From the NCBI GenBank assembly GCA_038731975.1, contig JAVYQJ010000009.1:1-62860 (forward strand): a stretch of DNA of 62,860 bases. Direction: 5' to 3'. Shown here in pieces: positions 7,690-15,087 of this stretch. The notes under the pieces were generated by a model. That model had not been told where the DNA came from, made no database searches, and saw nothing but the letters and a program-made list of their open reading frames with translations. Numbering within the stretch: position 1 is the stretch's first letter; each line of letters starts with the position of its first letter. This stretch comes from Thermofilaceae archaeon. Lineage in GTDB: Archaea > Thermoproteota > Thermoprotei > Thermofilales > Thermofilaceae. The translations under genes and the position numbers were made by a program.

Positions 7690-8847
7690 GTGAGGTTCGC
7701 GACGGAACTCGTTCACGGGCACGGTTACTTCGATGAGAAGACAGGTGCGTTTATTCCCCCGATCTACCAAACGGCAATGTTTGAGCAGCCTGAGCGAGCT
7801 ACGGGCGAGACGAGATTGACGGACAGGGGTACTGAACTTAAGTACTCGAGGGAGGAGAACCCCACTGTTCGCTCCCTTGAGCGTGCACTAGCTGCTGCAG
7901 AAGGGGCAGACGATTCCCTCGCCTTCTCCAGCGGGATGGCTGCGATCTCAACCGCGTACCTCGCTTTACTCAGGAGCGGGGCTCGGATTGTTGTGACCAT
8001 GGAGGGGTACGGGACAACTATTCAGTTGGCCTCGGATCTGGGGAAGTTCGGCGTAAAGTCTGTGAAGGTTTGGCCGGCAGCCGAGGCGTTCATCGAAGAA
8101 GTGAGGGGAGGGGACGTAGTGCTAATCGAGACGGTCACCAACCCGACGCTGAGGGTGGTTGATGTGCCGGAGATCGCAAAGAGGTGTCGAGAGGTGGGGG
8201 CGACGCTAATCGTTGATAACACCTTCGCGTCGCCGGTCGTCTTTAAGCCGATCCGGGCGGGAGCACACATGGTTGTCGAGAGTCTCACCAAGTACATCGC
8301 CGGGCACAACGATGTGCTGGGCGGATGCATAGCCGGCCCTAACGGCTCAATCAAGGAGCTGTGGGAGTGGCGGAGGAAGCTTGGCACAGTGATGAACCCG
8401 TTTGAGGCTTTCCTCGTGCTGAGGGGCTTGAAGACGCTGGAGATCAGGTACGAGAGGGTCTCGCGCACAGCACTGGAGCTGGCGGAGTTCCTGGAGGACC
8501 ATCCGAAGGTTGTGGAGGTACTGTACCCCGGGCTTTCTTCGAGCCCTTACAAGAGCATCGCTGACAGGATCTTTGAGAGGAGGCTGTACGGTGGAGTGCT
8601 ATCATTCAAGGTTAAGGGCGGCAAAAACGAGGCGTTGCAAGTGTTGCGAAGGGTCCGCGTTATCCGACCGGCGCCCAGCCTAGGGGGCGCTGAAAGCTTG
8701 CTGACGTACCCCGTGATCAGCGCGGCTAAAATGATGCCGGAGGAGGATAGAGTCAAGCTGGGGATTACCGACAACCTGCTCCGCCTCTCCGTGGGCTTAG
8801 AGGATCCGGAGGATCTCAAGGAGGATCTGTCCTCCGCCCTCGAGTAA
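7690..8847 (+). CDS. Cystathionine gamma-synthase family PLP enzyme
   Basis: This 385-residue protein belongs to the trans-sulphuration (Cys/Met metabolism) PLP enzyme family. Visible motifs are the SSGMAAIS cofactor loop, LIVDNTFASP, the Schiff-base lysine in ESLTKYIAGH, and the C-terminal SLGGAESLLTYP and LLRLSVGLEDPEDL. It could be cystathionine gamma-synthase, cystathionine gamma-lyase or O-acylhomoserine sulphhydrylase, which sequence alone does not separate. Its divergent pairing with homoserine kinase suggests that it may use O-phosphohomoserine, as plant cystathionine gamma-synthase does. Confidence 0.88.
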   Translation: MRFATELVHGHGYFDEKTGAFIPPIYQTAMFEQPERATGETRLTDRGTELKYSREENPTVRSLERALAAAEGADDSLAFSSGMAAISTAYLALLRSGARIVVTMEGYGTTIQLASDLGKFGVKSVKVWPAAEAFIEEVRGGDVVLIETVTNPTLRVVDVPEIAKRCREVGATLIVDNTFASPVVFKPIRAGAHMVVESLTKYIAGHNDVLGGCIAGPNGSIKELWEWRRKLGTVMNPFEAFLVLRGLKTLEIRYERVSRTALELAEFLEDHPKVVEVLYPGLSSSPYKSIADRIFERRLYGGVLSFKVKGGKNEALQVLRRVRVIRPAPSLGGAESLLTYPVISAAKMMPEEDRVKLGITDNLLRLSVGLEDPEDLKEDLSSALE

Positions 8848-8848
8848 G

Positions 8849-8857
8849 AGATATAGG
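8849..8857 (+). promoter_or_regulatory. TATA box for the winged-helix/deoC pair
   Basis: The sequence AGATATAGG starts just after the preceding stop codon and is centred about 28 bases before the ATG at 8881. Confidence 0.45.
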
Positions 8858-8880
8858 GATGAGTTATTCTTGATTCCGCG

Positions 8881-9090
8881 ATGAAGCCAGAGGAAGTTTT
8901 TGGAGTAAATGCGGGTAAAGTCTGGAAGGCTCTAAAGGAGGCGGGAAAGCCGCTGACCGTCAGGGAGATCGTCCGGGCTACTGGCTTAAAACTCACAGAC
9001 GTGTATGGTGCTCTGGGCTGGCTGGGAAGAGAGGGTAAAATCGAGATCATGAGGGAAAAGAAGAGGTTAATGTACAAGCTCCTCGAGTGA
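8881..9090 (+). CDS. Small winged-helix DNA-binding protein
   Basis: The 69-residue protein has the pattern of a single winged helix-turn-helix: GKVWKALKEAGKPLTVREI, ATGLKLTDVYGALGWLGREG as the recognition part, then a basic beta wing (KIEIMREKKRLMYKLLE). Similar stand-alone wHTH proteins of this size are common in archaea. It precedes deoC with a four-base overlap, so it may control deoxynucleoside or sugar metabolism genes, or itself. This is inference from position. Confidence 0.75.
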   Translation: MKPEEVFGVNAGKVWKALKEAGKPLTVREIVRATGLKLTDVYGALGWLGREGKIEIMREKKRLMYKLLE

Positions 9091-9815
9091 ACATTTATCC
9101 GTCAAAGTCTTATGGGGTAGCGAGCTGGGATCTTGTGAGAAGGAGTGAGATAGCCAAGCTCATTGATTACGCCCTGGTTCACCCCACCCACACCATAAGC
9201 GATGTTGAAAGAGCCTGCTTGGAGGCCATCAGGTTGGGTATAGGAGCCATTTGCGTTCTACCCCCCTTCATAGGGTTCACGGCCAAGAAGCTGGCCGGAA
9301 CCGGGTGTAAGGTATGCGGCGTAGTAGCCTTCCCCTTTGGTGCAAGCCCGACGGAAGTGAAGGTCAAGGAGGCGGTACTGGCTGTCGAGCAGGGGGCCGA
9401 TGAGATAGATTTCGTGATGAACATCCCCCTATTCAAGTCTGGTAGGCTTGATGAGGTGCAACGCGATATTGAGGCTGTGACGAGCGCGGCCAAGCGGGCC
9501 GGTGAGAAAAGAGGAGGGGATATCGTCGTTAAGGTGATAATCGAGACGGGCTACTTAACCCCTGCTGAAATAGTCAGAGCGAGCAGGATTGTAGAAGAGG
9601 CTGGGGCGGACTTCGTAAAGACGTGCACCGGCTTCGGGCCTCGAGGGGCTACGATTGAGGACGTTAACCTGATTCTAAGCGCTGTAAGTAGGGCGAAGGT
9701 GAAAGCTGCGGGCGGCATCTCAACATACGAGAAAGCCGTTGAGTTCGTGAAAGCGGGTGCGTCTAGAATCGGGACGTCGCGCGCCGTAGAGATCCTCAAC
9801 GAGGCTCCCGAGTAA
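9087..9815 (+). CDS. deoC: Deoxyribose-phosphate aldolase
   Basis: DeoC cleaves 2-deoxyribose 5-phosphate to glyceraldehyde 3-phosphate and acetaldehyde. The sequence shows LIDYALVHPTHT at the N-terminus, VVKVIIETGYLT with the Schiff-base lysine, FVKTCTGFGPRGAT, and VKAAGGIST with the second active-site lysine. The GTG at 9087 overlaps the stop of the winged-helix gene. An in-frame GTG at 9135 gives a protein closer to the usual archaeal length (about 226) and is preceded by ACATTTATCC, so the start may be there. It probably works with the nucleoside phosphorylase encoded near 56 kb. Confidence 0.9.
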   Translation: MNIYPSKSYGVASWDLVRRSEIAKLIDYALVHPTHTISDVERACLEAIRLGIGAICVLPPFIGFTAKKLAGTGCKVCGVVAFPFGASPTEVKVKEAVLAVEQGADEIDFVMNIPLFKSGRLDEVQRDIEAVTSAAKRAGEKRGGDIVVKVIIETGYLTPAEIVRASRIVEEAGADFVKTCTGFGPRGATIEDVNLILSAVSRAKVKAAGGISTYEKAVEFVKAGASRIGTSRAVEILNEAPE

Positions 9816-10206
9816 GGCTGATTAACGCCCTATTGACGCCCGTCACGCCCCTTACGCGCCTTATATCCTCGATTAACTTAAACACTCTCTCGGAACCCCC
9901 CTTTACCACTAGAGCTTCGATACACTCATCTTCGCTCGCATGCACGTGCAAAGTGGAAACTATTACATCGAGATACTGGTGTCCCAGCCTCCTTAAACGC
10001 TCAGCCGTGCGGTGCCCTGTAAACCTGTAAGTGACAAGTCCTATGACTGTTCCTCTAACGTCTTCACGAGAGCTCTCGAGGAGCAGCCTCACGGCTTCAG
10101 CGATGGCTTGGCTCCTGCTCCGAAATGAACGGGCAGCGATTTTGTCGAGCTCGGCCAGAAGCTTCTCTGGTATAGTGATCGACACGCGTACTCTCCTCCC
10201 GCCCAC
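9796..10206 (-). CDS. nikR: Nickel-responsive transcriptional regulator NikR
   Basis: The 136-residue protein has an N-terminal ribbon-helix-helix (RVSITIPEKLLAELDKIA) and a C-terminal ACT-like nickel-binding domain. The high-affinity nickel ligands of the Escherichia coli protein are all present at the same numbers: H76, H87, H89 and C95 (STLHVHASEDEC). NikR represses nickel uptake genes when nickel is plentiful. No nickel transporter or nickel enzyme gene is in the window, so its targets are elsewhere. The 3' end overlaps deoC by 20 bases. Confidence 0.92.
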   Translation of the reverse strand: MGGRRVRVSITIPEKLLAELDKIAARSFRSRSQAIAEAVRLLLESSREDVRGTVIGLVTYRFTGHRTAERLRRLGHQYLDVIVSTLHVHASEDECIEALVVKGGSERVFKLIEDIRRVRGVTGVNRALISLTREPR

Positions 10207-10227
10207 TCAGCGCCGATTCTAGGGAGA

Positions 10228-10237
10228 GCTAAAAATG
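10228..10237 (-). promoter_or_regulatory. TATA box for nikR
   Basis: On the minus strand CATTTTTAGC is centred 26 bases before the GTG start at 10206. Confidence 0.45.
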
Positions 10238-10255
10238 TGGTGGGGAAGCGAAAGC

Positions 10256-10265
10256 GCTTTTAGGC
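10256..10265 (+). promoter_or_regulatory. TATA box for the L35Ae gene
   Basis: GCTTTTAGGC is centred about 31 bases before the ATG at 10291. Confidence 0.4.
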
Positions 10266-10290
10266 GGGTTAAGAGGGGTTTGGCGCGCCT

Positions 10291-10563
10291 ATGAGCGCGG
10301 TCGGGCGTAGGGCGTTCATCGTTAGCTACCGGCGAGGCAGCAACTCGCAGAACGAACGTTACGTGATACTGGAAGTTGAAGGTGTGTCGAGCGGGGCGGA
10401 AGCGGCACGCTTTATCGGAAGGAAGGTGGTGTACCTTCTACCCAACGGCGAGAAGGTGCAAGGGAGAGTAGTTAGAGTGCACGGACGCGGCGGTAGATTG
10501 ATCGCGAGGTTCAGGAGACCGCTACCCGGTCAAGCCCTTGGGAAAACGGCACTGGTCATCTGA
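10291..10563 (+). CDS. rpl35ae: Ribosomal protein L35Ae (eL33)
   Basis: The 90-residue protein is a component of the large ribosomal subunit found in eukaryotes and some archaea. Family features are FIVSYRRGSNSQNERYVILE near the start, then AARFIGRKVVYLLPNGEKV and the terminal RPLPGQALGKTALVI. The length is typical. The gene is monocistronic with its own TATA box and is divergent from nikR. Confidence 0.93.
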   Translation: MSAVGRRAFIVSYRRGSNSQNERYVILEVEGVSSGAEAARFIGRKVVYLLPNGEKVQGRVVRVHGRGGRLIARFRRPLPGQALGKTALVI

Positions 10564-10587
10564 ATCAACCCGTGCCTGAAGCCATTA

Positions 10588-10600
10588 CGTTTATTTAATC
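10588..10600 (+). promoter_or_regulatory. AT-rich promoter for the 70-residue gene
   Basis: GTTTATTTAATC lies about 33 bases before the ATG at 10628. A second box, CTTTATACC, lies only about 16 bases before it and would suit a later start. Confidence 0.4.
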
Positions 10601-10627
10601 GCTCGAAACTTTATACCTACGAGCCTA

Positions 10628-10840
10628 ATGGGGCCTGCAAGAGGTACAGTAGTTGAGGTGGAGGTCGACCACCGGAGGATACCGTATGCTGAGTTCGTGA
10701 AGATACTGAGTAGTTTTAATGGTAAGATTATCTCGCGCGACGGGTTCTGGCCCCTCTCCAGGTATAAGGTGCTGGTACCTCGGAAAGGGGCTAGAGAATT
10801 GATCAGAATCCTTGAGGAGGCTCAACGTAGCGAAGCTTAA
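10628..10840 (+). CDS. Small conserved-looking hypothetical protein
   Basis: This 70-residue protein alternates beta-like and helical segments (TVVEVEVDHRRIPYAEFVKI, then RYKVLVPRKGARELIRILEE), suggesting a small alpha/beta fold. I do not recognise the family. It has a clear promoter and a start near the expected transcription start. Its last 38 bases overlap the convergent gene on the other strand, which is more overlap than usual, so one of the two 3' ends may matter for antisense effects. Confidence 0.6.
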   Translation: MGPARGTVVEVEVDHRRIPYAEFVKILSSFNGKIISRDGFWPLSRYKVLVPRKGARELIRILEEAQRSEA

Positions 10841-11273
10841 GCTTCGCTAACTCCCTTAAAACGGATTCTACAAAACTATCTACCTCCTCCCTTCTAACCC
10901 CCTTCTTCGAGGCCTCCCTCTTGACTATCTCCTCAACCACCGCGTAGCGCTTGTACCGCTCGTTTAACTCCTTCCACGGCAAGCCGGCGAAGGCCTTAGC
11001 GATCCTTTCATCGTAGGGGAGCACGCCACGGAGCATCAGGACGGCGATTATGGGGTAGCCGACGTACCCCCTGAACCTAGTCCCGTTGTCATTGCTGTAA
11101 GCCTCGCCTCTCTCCGGGTCTACGTAAACCCTGTACTCCCTATCCCCCATCGAAGAACCTACAACAGCTTCCTTACCACTTATGAGGCTAACTCGGCCAT
11201 CCGCGATGGAGCCAAGCGCCTCTAATACCTTTATTCTTGGAGGCATGTCCAGCACTTTGCCTACAATGGCCAC
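10803..11273 (-). CDS. Hypothetical protein
   Basis: The 156-residue protein has a helical N-terminus, a central beta-rich part with REYRVYVDPERGEAYSND, and a charged helical C-terminus. It looks like a soluble archaeal protein of unknown function. No catalytic motif is apparent. It is transcribed alone and convergently to the 70-residue gene. Confidence 0.65.
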   Translation of the reverse strand: MAIVGKVLDMPPRIKVLEALGSIADGRVSLISGKEAVVGSSMGDREYRVYVDPERGEAYSNDNGTRFRGYVGYPIIAVLMLRGVLPYDERIAKAFAGLPWKELNERYKRYAVVEEIVKREASKKGVRREEVDSFVESVLRELAKLKLRYVEPPQGF

Positions 11274-11363
11274 GTTAGACGAAACTCCCTGATCCTAATA
11301 ACGCTTTCCGTGCAGATAGTGTGAGTGAGCCGCCGGGATCTGGTTAACGGGAAAGCTTTTGAA

Positions 11364-13520
11364 TTAGGCTCGCAAGCGAATAATGGTGCTGGTGCACTTC
11401 ACTTTCAGTAGCGGCTGCTCCTCGGCGATTTCTCCCCCCTCGACCTTCACCTTGCGCTCTGTCCTCGCGATGAGCAAACCGGGCTCCTTCAGCTTGAGAA
11501 CGGCTTCGTCTTCAAAGATGCATGCGTGATCGATGCCTCGAGGCATGATATAGACGTTGTTTAAACCCACAGGGTCTAGCCAGCCGCGCCTGGGAGCTAT
11601 TATGAACAGCTTCACCCCCATCGGTTCGAGCTCGAATTGCAGCTCACCATCTCCCAGTTCCCCGCTGAAGTACTCGTAAACCCAGTACTTCCCCGGTGGG
11701 AGCAGCGCGTCAGGGGGTGCCACATGGCCTCTCACCACAGCGTCATCCCTATGGATGTTAAAGGCCGCTACGATGCCATACGTTCCGACACCATCCACGG
11801 TGACATGGGTGAAGATCTTGAGGGGGACAGCCTCGTTATAGGGATCGCGCATGAGGCTATCCTCGGTGGGTAGGGCTGGAAAATCGGGGAGAGGTAAGCT
11901 CCCGTCGCTGAACGCGAGTGGCTTAACGATCTCCGCTACTGTTTTCCCGGGCTCATCCGTCACGTAGACGGGACCCCCGCTGACTGCTCGGGCTACGGCT
12001 TGCTGGAGGGCCCATGGATCGTGGCTCTGGAACATGTCCCAGTCGGGCCAAACGACTTGAGACATGAACAGGGCATTGTAAGCGTTAAAGTACAGGTGGA
12101 GCTTGTCCCTCGACTTCCTGTGCGGAACTATGTAGTCGACGCAGTTCCTCGCAACCGTTGAGCGTAGCCAGTTGAAAGCATTCTCAGGCTGCTGGGCCAT
12201 GCAGTTGAGAACCTCCAGCGAGTTCACGTAAGCCGCGGCTTCAAGACCCTCGTGCAGCTCGCGCGCAGCCCTCTCGATGGGGGTACGCCCAGAGTAGGCG
12301 TAGCCGACGAAAGACTGATTATCGACCTTGACGAAGTCGAAACCCCACCTCCTAAGCTCGGTGTACCAATCCTTGAAGAGCTCGAAGGCTTTCAGCGGGT
12401 TGGGTACGAGGTAGTTGTCTATCTCGACCAGATGCTCGCGCCACCGCTCGGCGAGCTCGCTACCCTTAGCTACTCCACCCCAGTGAACGTTGAGCGTGTG
12501 CCAGAGTCCGACGTACTTGGCGCCGAGCTTCTTCAACTCGCTAATCAGGGGGGCGAAGCCTCCCGGGAACTTTCTCTCATCAGGGAGCAGCCTCCTTATC
12601 CTCTGCCCAGGCCACGGGGCCGTCTCCTCGTCCTGCCACCCGTCGTCGATGAGGACGAAGCCCGCTTTAACCCCCTTTTCGAGAAGCGATTTATAGGCTG
12701 CCAGGACCTTCTCAGCTGTCGGTTCACGCCAGCACGCGTTCCAGCTGCACCAACCCAGGTAGCGGAACACGTCGGGGAGACTCTTGTTCCTCCTTAGGGT
12801 TTCCGGCTTTCCCAGCAGTGTTAACGTTGCCTCGTAAGCAGCCTCAACGGCCCTGTAGGGGCTTGGTGAAGCCGAAAGGGTTAGGAGAAGGGCTTTCTTC
12901 CATCGCGTGGGCGCAGCGCCGTGAAGTAGCACACTAAACTCCTTACCGTCAAATTTGGAGATGTATCCTCGAGCACCCGAGTTTGACACAGGCAGGATGA
13001 AAAGGTAGCCTTCGGAACCCCTACAAAGCAACTGGGAAACCTTCAGGTTCCTAGGTAGACCGTCGAAGCTGGACGCGTGGAGGGGGTAGCTCCACGGGCA
13101 GTACTCGAATTCTCCCGCCTCCCTGAGTTGAGGGTACTGGTAAGGCTCGGGCGCGTCTTGAAAATACCTGTCCGGGTCGTAGGTGAAGTGGTAGAGGAGG
13201 AGCCTATCAAACCCCTCCAGCCTCGCCCTCAGCTCGGCTACAAGTCCGCTCTCGCTCGCTCCTTCAGCCTCTGCAACGATAACCGTCGTTTCAGCGCTCG
13301 GCTCGATGAAGTGCAGCACACCAACCCCCTCCGGGTACCGCACGCGAGCAACCCCCGGCAGCAGCTCGATAGAGGTGGGGTCCGACGGCTCCCTGACTAA
13401 GGCGAGCCTGGGCTTGAAACTGAACCTGAAACCAGCTTTCTCAATCGAGATCTCTACGCCTGAAGATGAGATTCGCGCCACGAGGATCGACGACGAAGGG
13501 TCGGTATTAAATGTGATCAT
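11364..13520 (-). CDS. GH36 alpha-galactosidase / raffinose-synthase-like glycosidase
   Basis: The 718-residue protein resembles the archaeal GH36 enzymes related to raffinose synthase (the Sulfolobus GalS type). It has YLGWCSWNACW and GFVLIDDGWQDEE at the start of the barrel. The probable nucleophile is D400 in VKVDNQ and the probable acid/base is D462 in RNCVDYIVP. These enzymes release terminal alpha-galactose from oligosaccharides, and no signal peptide is seen, so it acts inside the cell. The start is uncertain: the box TATTAAAT at 13504-13511 fits a leaderless start at the GTG at 13481 better than the ATG at 13520. It neighbours a sugar kinase and a fucosidase. Confidence 0.88.
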   Translation of the reverse strand: MITFNTDPSSSILVARISSSGVEISIEKAGFRFSFKPRLALVREPSDPTSIELLPGVARVRYPEGVGVLHFIEPSAETTVIVAEAEGASESGLVAELRARLEGFDRLLLYHFTYDPDRYFQDAPEPYQYPQLREAGEFEYCPWSYPLHASSFDGLPRNLKVSQLLCRGSEGYLFILPVSNSGARGYISKFDGKEFSVLLHGAAPTRWKKALLLTLSASPSPYRAVEAAYEATLTLLGKPETLRRNKSLPDVFRYLGWCSWNACWREPTAEKVLAAYKSLLEKGVKAGFVLIDDGWQDEETAPWPGQRIRRLLPDERKFPGGFAPLISELKKLGAKYVGLWHTLNVHWGGVAKGSELAERWREHLVEIDNYLVPNPLKAFELFKDWYTELRRWGFDFVKVDNQSFVGYAYSGRTPIERAARELHEGLEAAAYVNSLEVLNCMAQQPENAFNWLRSTVARNCVDYIVPHRKSRDKLHLYFNAYNALFMSQVVWPDWDMFQSHDPWALQQAVARAVSGGPVYVTDEPGKTVAEIVKPLAFSDGSLPLPDFPALPTEDSLMRDPYNEAVPLKIFTHVTVDGVGTYGIVAAFNIHRDDAVVRGHVAPPDALLPPGKYWVYEYFSGELGDGELQFELEPMGVKLFIIAPRRGWLDPVGLNNVYIMPRGIDHACIFEDEAVLKLKEPGLLIARTERKVKVEGGEIAEEQPLLKVKCTSTIIRLRA
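13504..13511 (-). promoter_or_regulatory. Possible TATA box supporting an internal start of the GH36 gene
   Basis: The minus strand reads ATTTAATA, centred 27 bases before the in-frame GTG at 13481. Confidence 0.35.
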
Positions 13521-13529
13521 GTTTTTATA
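13521..13529 (+). promoter_or_regulatory. TATA box for the 158-residue gene
   Basis: GTTTTTATAA lies about 34 bases before the TTG at 13559, implying a short leader that contains the ribosome-binding sequence GGAGGG. Confidence 0.4.
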
Positions 13530-13558
13530 ACGCCCAACAAATTGAACTTAGGAGGGCA

Positions 13559-14035
13559 TTGGCAAGGGTCGTTGAGGTGCACACGAGTTCTCTCTCGTTC
13601 GTGAAGATGGTCGATAGATCGAGCACGTTGCTCGTAGTACCCGTGCCGAGCAGAAGGGGGGGCGGGAGAGCGCTGCTTCTCTTCGTCGCCAGGAGCAGGG
13701 GTAGAAAATCGAGGTGGTGGTCACCAACGATCGCTCTCGCGGGCCGCCCGTTAGTCTCCCTGATGGAAGCCTTGAGGGGGGCCGAAAGGTGGAGGGGAGG
13801 AGTAGCGTTCAAATCCAAGAGTGGCTTCTTCATAGCATTCAGGCGTAGGGGGGCTGAAGGCCTCCTCCTCATCGGGCGGGGAGGTGCCCCCTTCGCCTCG
13901 TTCAGGCTGAGGAAGAGCGATGCCGCTAAGCTCGCCGAAATGCTAGAAAGAGCTTTGAGCTGGCCTCCAGCCGAGCTACCCACACCTCTCTCATGGAAGG
14001 TTAAGGAGGCACTCTTCGGGAGGTACGTCAGCTGA
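13559..14035 (+). CDS. Hypothetical basic protein
   Basis: The 158-residue protein is rich in arginine and glycine and starts at a TTG with GGAGGG just upstream. I do not recognise a family. Repeated hydrophobic strands such as TLLVVPVP, ALLLFVARS and GLLLIGRGG suggest a compact beta-rich fold with a basic surface, which could bind nucleic acid. That is a guess. It is convergent with the sugar kinase gene and overlaps it by eight bases. A 152-codon frame on the opposite strand is taken as its shadow. Confidence 0.55.
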   Translation: MARVVEVHTSSLSFVKMVDRSSTLLVVPVPSRRGGGRALLLFVARSRGRKSRWWSPTIALAGRPLVSLMEALRGAERWRGGVAFKSKSGFFIAFRRRGAEGLLLIGRGGAPFASFRLRKSDAAKLAEMLERALSWPPAELPTPLSWKVKEALFGRYVS

Positions 14036-15014
14036 GTAGACCATACCTCCTTAAAGAGCTCCTCAGGTTTTCGACTATTGTCCCCTCTACTTCAACCCCG
14101 TCAAGCAAGTAGGCTAGGAGTAGAGCGCCAGCGACGGGCGGCAGCTCAGGCTTGATCAGCTCCACTTTGAATTGCTCCTCAAGGTGCCTCTTAAAGGGCT
14201 CGAGGATCACCGGCCCAGCCCTAAAAACTCCGCCTACAGTCGCAACTTTGATCGGTTGCTCACCCCTCATGCTCAGCTTGTCTACGAGGGCTACGACGTG
14301 AAGCGCTAGGTGCTTCGCGGCTTCTTCAACGATCCTTCGAGCGACAGCATCGCCAGCGCTAGCGAGCTCGGTTACGATGGGGGCGAGCTTCGCTACATCG
14401 CTTATGCTCATCTTCTCCACGTAGAGCTTCCTCAGAATCTCGTCCGGCGATGAGATGCCTAGAGCTTCCAGAATCCTCGTAGTAAGGGCCGTCTGAGCCC
14501 CTCTGCCGTCGAAAGCCCAGAGGACGGCACGCAGGGCTTCGCAAGCGATGTAGAAGGCGCTTCCTTCATCGCCCACTAGGTAGCCCCAACCGCCGCATCT
14601 CGCGTACTCGCCCCTCCTGTTCCGTGCTCCGGCAACAGACCCGGTGCCAGCAATCACTATGACCCCCGGCTTCCCGAGCGTGGCACCGACGAGGGCTATC
14701 TCAGCGTCGTGCCGGACGTAGACCCTTCTCCCGATGATGCGCGGAACAGCCTTCTCTTCGAAGAGCTTGAAGTCGTAGGCTGTATCCATCCCAGCTAAGC
14801 CCAGCACAACCACGTCCGCCGAGCCGGCGCCAGCTGGAGCGAGCGCGCCCCTGATAGCGGTGTTTATGTTCTCCACCGCGCCATCGAGGCCCACCACGTG
14901 GTAGTTGCTGGGGCCACTTTCGTGAACGCCAATCACGTTTCCCCGCTCATCTGCCGCAACCGCAAGAGTTTTCGTTGCACCACCGTCTACACCCACGCGC
15001 AGTTTCCCAGGCAT
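14028..15014 (-). CDS. N-acetylglucosamine kinase-like (BadF/BadG family) sugar kinase
   Basis: The 328-residue protein has the ASKHA ATPase fold: VGVDGGATKTLAVAADERG (phosphate 1), VVVLGLAGMDT, VIVIAGTGSVAGARN (phosphate 2) and GYLVGDEGSAFYIA. These are the hallmarks of the N-acetylglucosamine kinase/BadF family. It phosphorylates an amino sugar or another hexose in the cytosol. The ATG at 15014 is right because a TATA box lies 24 bases upstream. The frame remains open to 15362 but that part overlaps the fucosidase gene. Neighbouring glycosidases suggest it handles a released sugar. Confidence 0.85.
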   Translation of the reverse strand: MPGKLRVGVDGGATKTLAVAADERGNVIGVHESGPSNYHVVGLDGAVENINTAIRGALAPAGAGSADVVVLGLAGMDTAYDFKLFEEKAVPRIIGRRVYVRHDAEIALVGATLGKPGVIVIAGTGSVAGARNRRGEYARCGGWGYLVGDEGSAFYIACEALRAVLWAFDGRGAQTALTTRILEALGISSPDEILRKLYVEKMSISDVAKLAPIVTELASAGDAVARRIVEEAAKHLALHVVALVDKLSMRGEQPIKVATVGGVFRAGPVILEPFKRHLEEQFKVELIKPELPPVAGALLLAYLLDGVEVEGTIVENLRSSLRRYGLLS

Positions 15015-15032
15015 GATCGGGTAGAAGTTGTG

Positions 15033-15042
15033 CTGATAAATG
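15033..15042 (-). promoter_or_regulatory. TATA box for the sugar kinase
   Basis: The minus strand reads CATTTATCAG, centred 24-27 bases before the ATG at 15014. Confidence 0.5.
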
Positions 15043-15055
15043 AGGGTGACGCAAG

Positions 15056-15064
15056 TCTTAACTA
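15056..15064 (+). promoter_or_regulatory. TATA box for the fucosidase
   Basis: TCTTAACTA is centred 28 bases before the GTG at 15088, back to back with the kinase promoter. Confidence 0.4.
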
Positions 15065-15087
15065 AGTGAGAGCGAGAGTATGCTCCT

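Noticed and set aside
13525-13983. A 152-codon minus-strand frame opposite the 158-residue gene
   Set aside because: The plus-strand frame has a TATA box and GGAGGG before its start. The minus frame has neither.
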